Source: Halogranum rubrum
Lineage (GTDB): Archaea; Halobacteriota; Halobacteria; Halobacteriales; Haloferacaceae
Length of the DNA stretch: 64,000 bases
Reading direction: 5' to 3'
NCBI RefSeq assembly: GCF_900114455.1
Contig: NZ_FOTC01000006.1
Span: 62,001-126,000, forward strand
Below the pieces are notes generated by a model. The model was not told where the DNA came from. It saw only the letters and a list, made by a program, of their open reading frames with translations, and ran no database searches. Below are positions 28,562 through 37,376 of the stretch, one piece after another (the first letter of the stretch is position 1; each line of letters begins with the position of its first letter). Position numbers and translations under genes: made by a program.

Positions 28562-29392
28562 GTGCCACATCTCGGACTCAAGATACGGATGGCCGTCGTC
28601 GGTACCATCCTTGCTGCGTTCTATCTCGTCGTAGTCGCCGCCGCGATGGTCGTGTTTGGAACGGGAATCTGGCCCATCGCTATCCTCGGCAGTATCCTCT
28701 TAGTCGGCGTGCAGTACAAGGTCGGCAAGTGGGCGGCACTCCGTAGCGTCGGGGCCCAAGACATGCCCGAACAGCAGTATAGCTTCATCCACCGACGAGT
28801 GGAGGAACTATCCCAGGAGATGGGTATCGAGAAACCAGAGTTGAAGGTTGCCCGTATGGGTGTCCCGAACGCATTCGCCGTCGGCCGAAAAGGCGCCGGC
28901 GTCGTCGTCGTCTCCGAGGAACTCATTCAGTTACTCGACCAGGATGAACTCGAAGGGGTTCTCGCTCACGAACTCGCACACATCGCGAATCGTGACGTCG
29001 TCACGATGGTCATCGGGCAGGGAATCGCGTCTATCGTGGCTATCGTCGCCCAGTATCTCGTCCTCTTTACGGGTGACAACGATCTCGCGGACTTCTTCCT
29101 TGCAATCGTTGTTGGAAACATTGTCCAGTTCTTCGTCATGCTGTTCGTACTCGCAATCTCACGGTACCGCGAGTACGTCGCAGATGCTGACGCGAAGGGC
29201 GCCATCGGGAGTGGTGACCCATTAGCTCGCGCTCTGGAGAAAATCCAGCACGGTAACCAGCGCGCCCGCGAGTCGAAGGTCGACGAACAGGTGAGCGCAC
29301 TCTGTATCTTCGGTGAGAGCACCGGTCTGCTCACGAAGCTAGTTTCGACACACCCACCCGTCGAAGAACGCATTCAGCGACTCCGCTCGTAG
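28562..29392 (+). CDS. htpX: HtpX-like M48 membrane metalloprotease
   Basis: A 276-residue zinc protease. Two N-terminal helices precede the catalytic HELAH motif (about residue 137), two more helices follow, and the third zinc ligand is the Glu in REYVADADA. Members degrade damaged membrane proteins. A longer frame from 28481 exists, but the GTG at 28562 lies about 28 bases after a TATA box and opens MPHLGLKIRM, matching relatives. The next gene starts immediately after its stop codon. Confidence 0.88.
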   Translation: MPHLGLKIRMAVVGTILAAFYLVVVAAAMVVFGTGIWPIAILGSILLVGVQYKVGKWAALRSVGAQDMPEQQYSFIHRRVEELSQEMGIEKPELKVARMGVPNAFAVGRKGAGVVVVSEELIQLLDQDELEGVLAHELAHIANRDVVTMVIGQGIASIVAIVAQYLVLFTGDNDLADFFLAIVVGNIVQFFVMLFVLAISRYREYVADADAKGAIGSGDPLARALEKIQHGNQRARESKVDEQVSALCIFGESTGLLTKLVSTHPPVEERIQRLRS

Positions 29393-29629
29393 ATGCCTGG
29401 AATCCGTGAACTCCTCGCGGTTGCCCTCGGTCTCTGCCTCGGTGTGATGCTCGTTGTAGCGCCACGAACAGCACTCCGACTGTCCGTGTTTCTCGGGTCA
29501 CAACGTCGTCGTCAGGGGCGCTACGGGACAGACGCCGAGATCCCCAAAATGTGGGCATGGATCGTCCGTGCCCTGGGTCTCGTCTGTATCGCCATCGCTG
29601 CCTTCATCACTTCTCAAGCGTACGTCTAG
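29393..29629 (+). CDS. small two-helix membrane protein downstream of HtpX
   Basis: A 78-residue protein with hydrophobic segments at about 7-25 and 55-74 and a basic loop between them (SQRRRQGRYG). Its ATG directly follows the htpX stop codon, so the two are probably co-transcribed and translationally coupled. The family is unknown. Confidence 0.7.
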   Translation: MPGIRELLAVALGLCLGVMLVVAPRTALRLSVFLGSQRRRQGRYGTDAEIPKMWAWIVRALGLVCIAIAAFITSQAYV

Positions 29630-29657
29630 CAGTCCTGTCGGAGTTCTTGACTCTTGA

Positions 29658-29783
29658 ACCGATCTGATTGTCCTCGGAACTCACGGGGGGTCTGGCATCG
29701 ACCACCATCTCCTAGATAGCGTTGCTGAAACGGCGATTCGAACGGCAGAGGTTCCTGTGCTGGCTGTGCAGCTTGCTGAGTGA
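29658..29783 (+). pseudogene. C-terminal fragment of a universal stress protein
   Basis: The 41 codons after a TGA read LIVLGTHGGSGIDHH, then a conserved VAETAIRTAEVPVLAV end and a stop. This is the ATP-loop and last strand of UspA proteins. The first two thirds of the gene are missing, so it is a remnant. Confidence 0.65.
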
Positions 29784-29795
29784 CATCTCCTCCTA

Positions 29796-29896
29796 CGTAG
29801 GGTCTCACCGACGAGAATCATGAAGTCGGTGAAGTCGAGCAGCCACGGCGTCGCGACTGCCCACGCGAAGAACCGGTCACCGTCGAGACTTTCGAA
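29796..29896 (-). pseudogene. short coding remnant, possibly of a DoxX-like membrane protein
   Basis: On the minus strand about 33 codons with coding-like base use read DRFFAWAVATPWLLDFTDFM and continue LVGE. This resembles a helix-loop of DoxX-type proteins, but the stretch is too short to be sure. Neither a start nor an in-frame continuation is present. From here to 30170 no gene is seen. Confidence 0.3.
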
Positions 29897-30170
29897 TTAT
29901 GTCATCAGATTTAGTAGGAACCCCTCAGCGGAGGAACTACGGACAGTTCTATCTACTATTGAGAGCCAGTGAGCCGGGCTTGGGCTAGTGGATAAGCGAG
30001 CCAAGGCCGAAAGTAAACAACTACGGACATATTTGGCGGCAGCTGGTGCAGTCGGTACGACGAGTACAAAAGAGGTCCTTTGTACTGTCTAACTCCAAAC
30101 TCACAGACGCGTATCTCAACGCTTGAGAATCACAGATGCCATTTTTAACTTCAACATCTAATAGCTCATT

Positions 30171-32006
30171 ATGAAACAACCGAACCCTCTAACCGCTATT
30201 TTTACAGTATTTTTGGCCATAGCCCTCGTTATTGCATCTGCCGGTGTTTCAGCTGTCGCCCAGTCAGAGAGCGCAGTTGCGGATTGGTCGATGCTCCAGC
30301 ACGACGCTGCCGGCACAGGGTATAATCCGTCAGCAAACGGACCGACAGGAGAGGTCGGACCGCGATGGGTCGTTCACACGGACGGGCCGGCGTCGAACAT
30401 CCAGCCGAGCGTCGTCAACGGGACACTGTACGTTGGGAGCGGGAAGTACAGCGGTGGCGGTCGTGGAGTCTTGTTCGCTATCGACACCGAGTCTGGGGCT
30501 GTCGACTGGCGATCTGATCTCGGTGACAGCGTCCACACGACGGCCGCAGTCGGTGATGGTCGTGTCATCGTCGTCGTTCGCGACGAGGTGAACGAACGTG
30601 AGTTCGTTGACGATGAGTTCAGTCTAGTCGCTGTTGACGCCGATTCCGGCGAGGAACTGTGGCGAACGCCACTATCCGGTGAAGATGCCCAATGGGTTGA
30701 TGTCCAATCCGGAGTCGTCCTCGCTGAGGATCACGTTTACCTTTCGATATTCGAGGCGCGTGGCAATCCCGAGGACTCGGGTAGCGCGGTACTCGCGTTT
30801 GACGTGGTCGATGGGAATCAGGTGTGGCGACATGACACGACAACCAGTAGCTTCAGTATCCCCGCCGTCGCGAACGACTCGGTCTACGCGACGATCTCGC
30901 CGAACACCGGCGAGGGACCGTGGAGCGTTGTCTCGCTCAACGTGACCGGCGGGACCGTGCGCTGGACTACTGAATTCGCCAACGAGTACCGCGGCGTGCC
31001 GCCTCTGCCTGCCGGTGATCGAGTATACGTTCCGGGGCCGCAACTGGCCGCGCTTGACGCCGCGAACGGCTCAGTCGTCCGGACCTACAACGCTTCGGTC
31101 TACCCCAATTCACGGCCCGCGCTGGCCGAAGGCACGCTCTACTACGCGGCCGGGTTCGGCGAGTCGCTCACTGCGCTCGACCTTGACACCGGCGACACCC
31201 GCTGGACCACGGGGGTGACCGGCTACGAGATTACCGCATCGCCCACTGTCGGATCACGGCACGTCTACGTCGGGACGGTCGGCGGGACGGTTGAAGCGTT
31301 CGACCGTGAGACAGGCGATGCCGTCTGGACCGTCACGCTCGACGATCGATTCGGACTTGACACCTCACCGGTTGTTGTTGAGGACACCGTGTATGTCGGG
31401 CCGGCTCCGTTCCACGTCTATGCGCTCGCAGAGGGTGGGACCGCATCACCAGGAGGAGCGGTTGGCGGGTTCATCGACTGGTTGGCGGCAAACCCGCCCC
31501 TAAATGGACTGTTCATTGGACTACTGGCAGCGCTATTCACCGGACTCCTCGGCGGACTTGCACTGTACGGAGTTATCCGAGGGCTCCACTACTCTGACGC
31601 GCCACCACGCATCCTCGCCACGAAGCTGTTCAGACGGCCCTATGACCAGATCACGAGCGGACAGACGCTGGCTGCTCACTTGCTAGCGAGCATCGGGATC
31701 TTGCTGGCGTTCTCGATAGTCGGCATCTTGGTCACAGCACTCGGGGCCCTCATCGCAATCAATGTCGGCGGACTCCTCTCGTTTGCCTCCACCGGTGCGG
31801 GCGTGTTCGTTGTCCTTATCGTTCTCGTTGGGTCCTGGGCTGTCGTCTCGTATCGGTGGCTCCCGGCCAACGAGGCCCATCTCGACCGTGGTCTGGCTAC
31901 GGCCCGGCGCGAGTGGGCCCTCGTTCACGTGCTGTATGGCTTGGTCCTGCTGGTGTTCCCCATCGTGTATTTCCTGCTCTTCCTCATCGTCTTCCAACCG
32001 TTCTGA
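30171..32006 (+). CDS. exported PQQ-type beta-propeller with C-terminal membrane domain
   Basis: A 611-residue protein. A signal helix (about 8-30) is followed by a propeller of PQQ-like repeats (about 35-420) with recurring units such as LYVGSGKYSG, AVDADSGEELWRT and ALDLDTGDTRWTT. After a Gly-rich linker, about four or five C-terminal helices (about 440-610) follow. The propeller should be outside and anchored by the membrane part. PQQ cofactor binding is not implied; many such haloarchaeal proteins are structural or binding proteins. The ATG at 30171 follows an AT-rich leader. Confidence 0.82.
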   Translation: MKQPNPLTAIFTVFLAIALVIASAGVSAVAQSESAVADWSMLQHDAAGTGYNPSANGPTGEVGPRWVVHTDGPASNIQPSVVNGTLYVGSGKYSGGGRGVLFAIDTESGAVDWRSDLGDSVHTTAAVGDGRVIVVVRDEVNEREFVDDEFSLVAVDADSGEELWRTPLSGEDAQWVDVQSGVVLAEDHVYLSIFEARGNPEDSGSAVLAFDVVDGNQVWRHDTTTSSFSIPAVANDSVYATISPNTGEGPWSVVSLNVTGGTVRWTTEFANEYRGVPPLPAGDRVYVPGPQLAALDAANGSVVRTYNASVYPNSRPALAEGTLYYAAGFGESLTALDLDTGDTRWTTGVTGYEITASPTVGSRHVYVGTVGGTVEAFDRETGDAVWTVTLDDRFGLDTSPVVVEDTVYVGPAPFHVYALAEGGTASPGGAVGGFIDWLAANPPLNGLFIGLLAALFTGLLGGLALYGVIRGLHYSDAPPRILATKLFRRPYDQITSGQTLAAHLLASIGILLAFSIVGILVTALGALIAINVGGLLSFASTGAGVFVVLIVLVGSWAVVSYRWLPANEAHLDRGLATARREWALVHVLYGLVLLVFPIVYFLLFLIVFQPF

Positions 32007-32261
32007 GGGAAGCAGGCCCTCGGCGGTGCAGACTGCCAGAAGCACTCGGCTCTTCTCAATGGGGTCACCACGTCTGTGATACTGCGCGACTCCTCGTTCG
32101 TCGACTCGAGGTCTGCGACTACCAGTTTTGTGAAGACGCCGCGCCTCGTCCCGCGACGTTTCACAATCTTCGTCTCGTCTTTGCCGAATCGATGGCGAAG
32201 TTCCATCACCCGAGAGACGGTTTCGGGGTGGGGGGCTCTCGCCATTGCTGTTCGATGGAGA

Positions 32262-32606
32262 CTATCTCGACCTGCTACCGACTCTCATCGGGCGCATCAT
32301 TTCGTTGTCCTCGTGGAAGGTGTGCGTCGTATTCACCAGCGACACGTCGTACTCCTTCCCCGACTGATTGGGTTCCATCAGGAATGCGTCGTCCAGTGGG
32401 TTGGGAAGTTCGTTCACCCACTTGTTCATCTGCGATTCCGGGTCTCCCTCTAACATCTGGGCCGACTGCGCCCGAGCAAGGTGGACGCTCCAGGGTATCG
32501 CCGACAGGATTCCTGTCGCCGCGCCTGCTCGGAGAATCGATCGCCGACCGATTCCCGCTTGGTCGTTTTAAGAGTCTTTCTCCGTCGGCTGAGTTTCTTC
32601 GCTCAT
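32262..32606 (-). pseudogene. N-terminal fragment of a CotA-like multicopper oxidase
   Basis: From ATG 32606 the frame reads MSEETQPTEKDS, then an in-frame TAA, then a twin-arginine signal (GRRSILRAGAATG) ending in ARAQS. The mature part follows (LEGDPESQMNKWVNELPNPL, later THTFHED), which resembles the start of CotA-like oxidases (KWVxxLPxP and LHxDL). The frame stops after about 110 codons, well before any copper site. It is disabled by both a nonsense codon and a large 3' truncation. Confidence 0.65.
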
Positions 32607-32828
32607 TGATAGGTTCTCCGGGTCGGAAATGAGAATCACCGACCACTGTGGAGTTCGATACGTTTTGCGCCGATATAATTATCACCAATAATTGTGAAGA
32701 TCTATGTTAATAAGCGAAGAATGTTGGGACAATCACACAATACGTGCTAGGAGGGTTCACTGTTGCGTCGGAGTTAGCACCGTCTGATTACTGGGTCGAC
32801 CAGAGCCGAGAAATTGGATTGGAACTAG

Positions 32829-34094
32829 TTAGTCCTCTTCTGCTTCTGCGCCGACGATCACGTTATCTTTCACACCTTGCCGATACGAAGCGAGAAACTG
32901 GTTGGCTTGAGCTCGACCCTGTGTCTTGAGCTGCTCAATGAACTCCGGTCGGCGGTCAAGTTTCGAGGCCGGGGTCAGATTCCGTAATTCTTCGATCGGC
33001 TGGTCATCGCCTTCTTCGAGTTCAATCAGCCGAACTTTGATCGGCTTGTATCGTCTCTGGACATCTTCCGATTCATCATCTAGCGGCAGTCTCAATTTTC
33101 CTTCCTTCAACCACTTGTTCACTCGCCTGATGTGGTAGAGTTCCTGATAGAGTGAGAGGCTTCCTGCCAGTTCGTTCCGCCGATCGGCGATATCCTCGAG
33201 GTCGTCAAGCTCTCGCTCGTGGACCGTCGGATTGATACGTATAAGCCAGATCTCATCCGGTTTTTTGGTTCTGTCTTTGATTCCCCGTAACAAGTTTCTC
33301 ACCGGAGGATTCTGTGAGAAGAGGCCGTCCCAGTAGATGCGTTTATCATCATTCCCGAGCCGGACACCACTGAATAACGTCGGAACGGCGGCAGACGCAA
33401 CAACCGCGTCCAGTGTAAGCGGACGGCGAACATCCGTGAGCAGTTCCTGATAGAGGTACCGGAACGGCACCTCCTCGTTCGAGGCGTGTGAGGTGTGGGC
33501 ACCCTCCATCGCTCGCGTCGTCGGATTCCCCGAGTCCTCCGGCCAATCGGAGAAGATCTCGAAACTCCCGTCGATCGCGTCCACCGCGCTGACGTAGAGC
33601 CACGGTTGCTCTGGCGACTTCGGAGGTTCGTTTGACTCATCTTCTGGGAGGTCTTGGACCAACTCCTCAATCGCATCCTCATCGGCAATTCCCTCAAGAA
33701 TCGCGCGAAACCGTTCCTCACCTGCAGGGGTGAATGGATTGCGTTTCGGGGCGATCTGAGGGACGGGAAATCCCATTTCGGCGAAACGTTGCATCTGTAT
33801 AAGGCCTGTATTGGTGAGTTGTTCGACATATGTCTTCACCTTGATATCGTCCCACACCTGCTCCAAGAGCTCACGTGCCCGCTTGTCACCCGCTGTTGGC
33901 GTATTACCAGTTCGAAGGCCATACCACACGGCAAGTGAACAAACCGCCCCGCCCGACGTCCCGCTGAATGCCGTAATCCGATAATCTGAACGATGCTCTT
34001 CGAGGAGGCGGTCCAGCACCCCCGCGGTGAACGCGGTATGGCTGCCTCCTCCTTGACATGCGATGGCGACCTTCGTCTGGTCAGTCTCACTCAT
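32829..34094 (-). CDS. patatin-like phospholipase
   Basis: A 421-residue patatin-fold hydrolase. It has the oxyanion loop CQGGGSHTAFTAGVL (about residue 14), the nucleophile motif GTSGG (about 45) and the catalytic-dyad Asp in YWDGLFSQNPPV (about 264). There is no signal peptide, so it acts in the cytoplasm on lipids or acyl esters. Family members cleave phospholipid or neutral-lipid acyl chains. The C-terminal 130 residues are charged and unassigned. No operon partner is present. Confidence 0.88.
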   Translation of the reverse strand: MSETDQTKVAIACQGGGSHTAFTAGVLDRLLEEHRSDYRITAFSGTSGGAVCSLAVWYGLRTGNTPTAGDKRARELLEQVWDDIKVKTYVEQLTNTGLIQMQRFAEMGFPVPQIAPKRNPFTPAGEERFRAILEGIADEDAIEELVQDLPEDESNEPPKSPEQPWLYVSAVDAIDGSFEIFSDWPEDSGNPTTRAMEGAHTSHASNEEVPFRYLYQELLTDVRRPLTLDAVVASAAVPTLFSGVRLGNDDKRIYWDGLFSQNPPVRNLLRGIKDRTKKPDEIWLIRINPTVHERELDDLEDIADRRNELAGSLSLYQELYHIRRVNKWLKEGKLRLPLDDESEDVQRRYKPIKVRLIELEEGDDQPIEELRNLTPASKLDRRPEFIEQLKTQGRAQANQFLASYRQGVKDNVIVGAEAEED

Positions 34095-34698
34095 GGTGCT
34101 TCCTCACGTTGAGACAGCGTATTAACATATTTAAAACCGCATCCTAGTTGGTTACAAATTCAAGAGGAGTCTTCAGCGGATACGTACATCTCCCCGCGAC
34201 CAACGACCGCACTAGACCGGTGGCGAATCTCTCGTTGATGAATCTATCCTCTAAGTTCACCTATGGAAATTCTGCTAGCTCAACTATCCACCGCTGGCGA
34301 GCCTTGACTGATGTTGTCGACGTAGACGACCAATTTACCTCACTCTCAGATCTCGTGGTCTCAGGGTTGGTCTCTGTTCTCGATGTTTGTCGTTGTGTTG
34401 ACTCGCTATCCACGGAGAGATGACCTACCGGTAGTTATGGCCGACCACTCAGTCGCTGACGTCAGAAAAGCAATTAAACCCAATAGTAACAAAACCGATA
34501 TTTCCCCACTGGTATTCACCGCGTCGACTCGGTACCGACCGTGGAATGGTCGACGACCGATAGATTGCTCGTACAGGAGTTGACCTTCGTTCACCAGATA
34601 ACGATTAGCACGTATAGAAAGCGCCAATGAGAGTTGTACGTCGAGATCATCGGGAACGGCTACGGCTGTTGGTTAATCAGGACGTCTCTTGTAGGTTA
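34095..34698. other. 604-base region before the insertion sequence
   Basis: AT-rich, with several short frames on both strands (for example minus 34406-34627 with one hydrophobic stretch), none resembling a known protein. It is probably decayed DNA into which the IS inserted. The patatin promoter lies near its left end (ATATTTAAAAC, about 34124-34134). Confidence 0.4.
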
Positions 34699-34706
34699 TA
34701 GCTGGT

Positions 34707-35744
34707 CGCTCTTACGCAAAGCTACGGAAAAGTCAGTGCATTCCGCCGACGTCTAGCGGATATGTCTAAAACCCAGCCAGCCTTCGGCGGAATGCTTCGA
34801 AACCTAATCGACGACGGTATCTTAGAGCTTCGGACCGAGCCGCTCGACGCCCTCGTCGAGCGGCGTCTCAAGCAACTCTGGGAGCACACACCGTGCCCTC
34901 GCTGCGGAAATCGGACGATCAGAACGTGGGCGCACTCCGATCGTGTCTGGTGTCGCAGCTGCCAGTTCAAACCCGCCTATACCTACGGCACACCCTTCAG
35001 CGAGAAGGACCTCCCCGCAGGCGAGGTCCTTCTCGCGTTCATCCTCTACGCAGACACCTTGCTCAGCATCAATCAAATCGCGATTGTGCTTGACCGCGCG
35101 TACAACACGATTCACACAGCAATTCGTGACCTGGAAGCCGCGCTCGAGCGCGGCTTCCCGATTGTCTGGAACCGTCTCAAACGACCGCACAGCGGCCCGT
35201 TACAAATTGACGAGAGTGGCAAAGTCTGTTCAGGATACAAGGGCCAAGACCCGCCGCGGCCCGGACGGGCTCGCGGCGGGTCGTCTCGAACTGGACGCAC
35301 TCGATGGCAAGGACGTCACGGTGATCAACTGACGCTCGTCGCGGCCTGCCGCGACGAGCTCACTGTCATTCGCGCGAAGAAAGGAATCCGCTACGAGGGT
35401 GATCTTGGACCGGTAATTGAGGAGGCTGAAGACCTCTCCCAGCCACTGGGAGAGGTCTGGACTGATGGACTCCAAGCGTATCGCTGGATGGAGTACGACC
35501 ACCGGACGGTCGTTCACAAGGAGCGGTACGTTTCGCCGGACGGCGTCCACATCAACCAGGTTGAGTGCTTGTGGTCACTCTTGCATCCGTGGCTGCGGAA
35601 GTTCCGCGGCCTGTCCAAGCAGGGCTTGGAACAGGCCGCTCACACCTTCGGCTGCGTTCGATCCTTGAACAGGATCGGCGCGTCGCTGTTCGCACTCATC
35701 GATTGCTTCGCCCTCCATCGTTTCCGTAGCTTTGCGTAAGAGCG
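34707..35744 (+). mobile_element. intact IS1595-type insertion sequence
   Basis: A 1,038-base element with perfect 24-base terminal inverted repeats (34707-34730 and 35721-35744; left end CGCTCTTACGCAAAGCTACG...). It is flanked by an 8-base target duplication TAGCTGGT (34699-34706 and 35745-35752). It has a single transposase gene. Perfect ends and duplication indicate a recent insertion. Confidence 0.93.
34762..35739 (+). CDS. IS1595-family (ISXO2-like) transposase
   Basis: A 325-residue DDE transposase. An N-terminal zinc ribbon (CPRCGNRT...VWCRSC, residues about 45-73) is followed by a helix-turn-helix-like segment and the ISXO2-type catalytic domain: Asp in LQIDESG, Asp in VWTDGLQAY, and Asn/Glu in HINQVECLWSLLHPWLRKF. 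It fills the element almost completely; its stop lies within the right inverted repeat. No frameshift is seen, so it is probably active. Confidence 0.92.
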   Translation: MSKTQPAFGGMLRNLIDDGILELRTEPLDALVERRLKQLWEHTPCPRCGNRTIRTWAHSDRVWCRSCQFKPAYTYGTPFSEKDLPAGEVLLAFILYADTLLSINQIAIVLDRAYNTIHTAIRDLEAALERGFPIVWNRLKRPHSGPLQIDESGKVCSGYKGQDPPRPGRARGGSSRTGRTRWQGRHGDQLTLVAACRDELTVIRAKKGIRYEGDLGPVIEEAEDLSQPLGEVWTDGLQAYRWMEYDHRTVVHKERYVSPDGVHINQVECLWSLLHPWLRKFRGLSKQGLEQAAHTFGCVRSLNRIGASLFALIDCFALHRFRSFA

Positions 35745-35807
35745 TAGCTGGTACTCGGCGTCGACGTGGCACCAATTAACCAACACAATCAATTTTGTTG
35801 GTTAATA

Positions 35808-35850
35808 CCAATTCGTGGGAGGTTCGCTGCCATGAATTGCCTCGGGGTCA
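35808..35850 (+). mobile_element. partial IS200/IS605-type end
   Basis: ATTCGTGGGAGGTTCGCTGC followed by CATGAATTGCCTCGGGGTCA matches the left part of the same end motif seen whole at 57349-57371, but the second arm (AAGCCCCGAGG) is missing. It is interpreted as a truncated remnant. Confidence 0.4.
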
Positions 35851-35917
35851 ACAAAGAGTGGCAGACAGATATCTGAGTGCGATTTTGTCAGCATAATCCA
35901 CAAAACTTTTTATATAT

Positions 35918-36404
35918 TCAAGCGATCCAGTCTGCAGCCAACTGAGATTGTACTCTTGCCTGTGGTTCATAGTAAGGCAGTACGAGAGTTAGCCTCTCAT
36001 CGGCTAGTCTCCTGAATTCGATAGGATAGTTACTACCCTGTTCAGCCGCGAACTCGTCGAGAATTCCGGAGATGACGTCGATTAGCGACGAATATACATC
36101 ATACCAGAATCGGTGTCTCCATCTTTGGCGACAGAGGTTCGCCGTCAATTGTCTCGGACAATACAGCACGAGCGGCAAGTTGGCCAACCCGATTCCAAAC
36201 TGTCCAAGGTAAAATGTGTACTCTCGGTGCGTATGGTGAGGGGGGGAACAGATAACCTGTCCACTCGTCAGAGTCAGTCGTTGTAGCGAGACGATTTTCG
36301 AGAATGTCCCGCTTATAGAGGAGTGACTCCTTCCCAGGGCCGTTCTTCCGCACTTCGAAGGCGAGGGATGAGACGTCCTCGACTTCGTTGAGGATAGGGA
36401 TAGT
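35918..36404 (-). pseudogene. frameshifted gene of unknown function downstream of etfA
   Basis: Two adjacent minus-strand frames look coding. One (36099-36404, directly in frame after the etfA stop) reads VEDVSSLAFEVRKNGPGKES and continues for about 100 codons. The other (about 35918-36110) continues with SSLIDVISGILDEFAAEQGS to a stop. Together they would make about 160 residues but need a frameshift near 36105 and have no start codon of their own. Lower G+C than its neighbours suggests transferred DNA. No family is recognised. Confidence 0.45.
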
Positions 36405-37376
36405 TCACATGTCGGGGACGCTACCGCCGAACTCTTCGATGAGTGCTGGCACGACGTCGAAAAGGTCGTCTTCGATGCCGTAATCAGCAAGGTCGTAGAT
36501 TGGGGCGTTCGCGTCCGTGTTAATCGCGATTATCGTGTCCGCGCCTTTCATTCCGGCGACATGTTGGACTGCTCCGGAGATGCCGATGGCGATATACACG
36601 TCTGGTGTAACGACCTTCCCGGACTGACCGACCTGCCGGTTGGCTGGCAGCCACCCGTTGTCGACGACCGGACGCGAGGAGGACAGCGTCGCGTCGGTCG
36701 CCTCGACGAGTGCTTCAATAAGCGGTAGGTTCTCTTCTTCTTCGATTCCGCGGCCGATGGAGACCAAGACATCAGCCTCGCTGATGTCGACGTCGCCGCC
36801 AGCGGCTTCTTCGAAGCCGGTGACGGTGGACCGGATCGCGCTTTCGTCAATGGCAGCATCGAACGTAGAGATGTCGGCTTCACCCATACCGTCGGCCTGC
36901 GGCCATTCGGCGGGACGGATAGTGAGGGCTGCACGGTCGGCTTCGACCTCAATGGTCGTCTCGACTTTCCCACCATACTGCTCGCGGGTGACCTCGAGTG
37001 TCCCGTCGAACGAGTGAGCCACGGCATCAGTCACGAGCGGTAGGCTGAGTGCTTCGGCGACAGCTGGTGCATAGTCCAGGCCATTGACCGAGTGCGGTAT
37101 CAGTACATAGCTCGTGTCCAACTCGTTAGCGAGTTGTTCGAGTGCTTGTGTGTAGATGTCATGGTTGAACTCTTCTCCGTCAGATATCGTGTGGATTGCG
37201 TCCACACCGTCGCGGTTGACCTGGTCAGCGAACGTGTCCACATCTCCGCTGATGACGGCCGCGTGGAGCTTACCACCTGTCTCGTCGGCGAGTTCCCGGC
37301 CCGCGGAGATCATCTCGAATGAGACGTCACGCAGTTCGCCACGGCGGTGTTCCGTCACGATGAGGACGTCACTCAT
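36405..37376 (-). CDS. etfA: electron transfer flavoprotein alpha subunit
   Basis: A 323-residue EtfA/FixB protein. The N-terminal domain (about 1-190) is followed by the FAD-binding domain with VSIGRGIEEEEN (about 210), SRPVVDNGWLPANRQVGQSG (about 240) and the C-terminal TIIAINTDANAPIYDLADYG signature. It pairs with EtfB (4-base ATGA overlap) to carry electrons from acyl-CoA dehydrogenases to the quinone pool. Two such dehydrogenases lie in this island (45462 and 47811). Confidence 0.95.
   Translation of the reverse strand: MSDVLIVTEHRRGELRDVSFEMISAGRELADETGGKLHAAVISGDVDTFADQVNRDGVDAIHTISDGEEFNHDIYTQALEQLANELDTSYVLIPHSVNGLDYAPAVAEALSLPLVTDAVAHSFDGTLEVTREQYGGKVETTIEVEADRAALTIRPAEWPQADGMGEADISTFDAAIDESAIRSTVTGFEEAAGGDVDISEADVLVSIGRGIEEEENLPLIEALVEATDATLSSSRPVVDNGWLPANRQVGQSGKVVTPDVYIAIGISGAVQHVAGMKGADTIIAINTDANAPIYDLADYGIEDDLFDVVPALIEEFGGSVPDM

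Noticed and set aside
31925-32245. 106-codon minus-strand frame overlapping the end of the propeller gene (contains VSRVMELRHRFGKDETKI)
   Set aside because: It overlaps a solid gene for a third of its length, has no recognised family and no promoter. The part outside (32010-32245) may be a relic but cannot be assigned.
34148-34627. Short frames on both strands upstream of the insertion sequence, one with a hydrophobic stretch
   Set aside because: AT-rich composition, no family resemblance and no start context; treated as non-coding.
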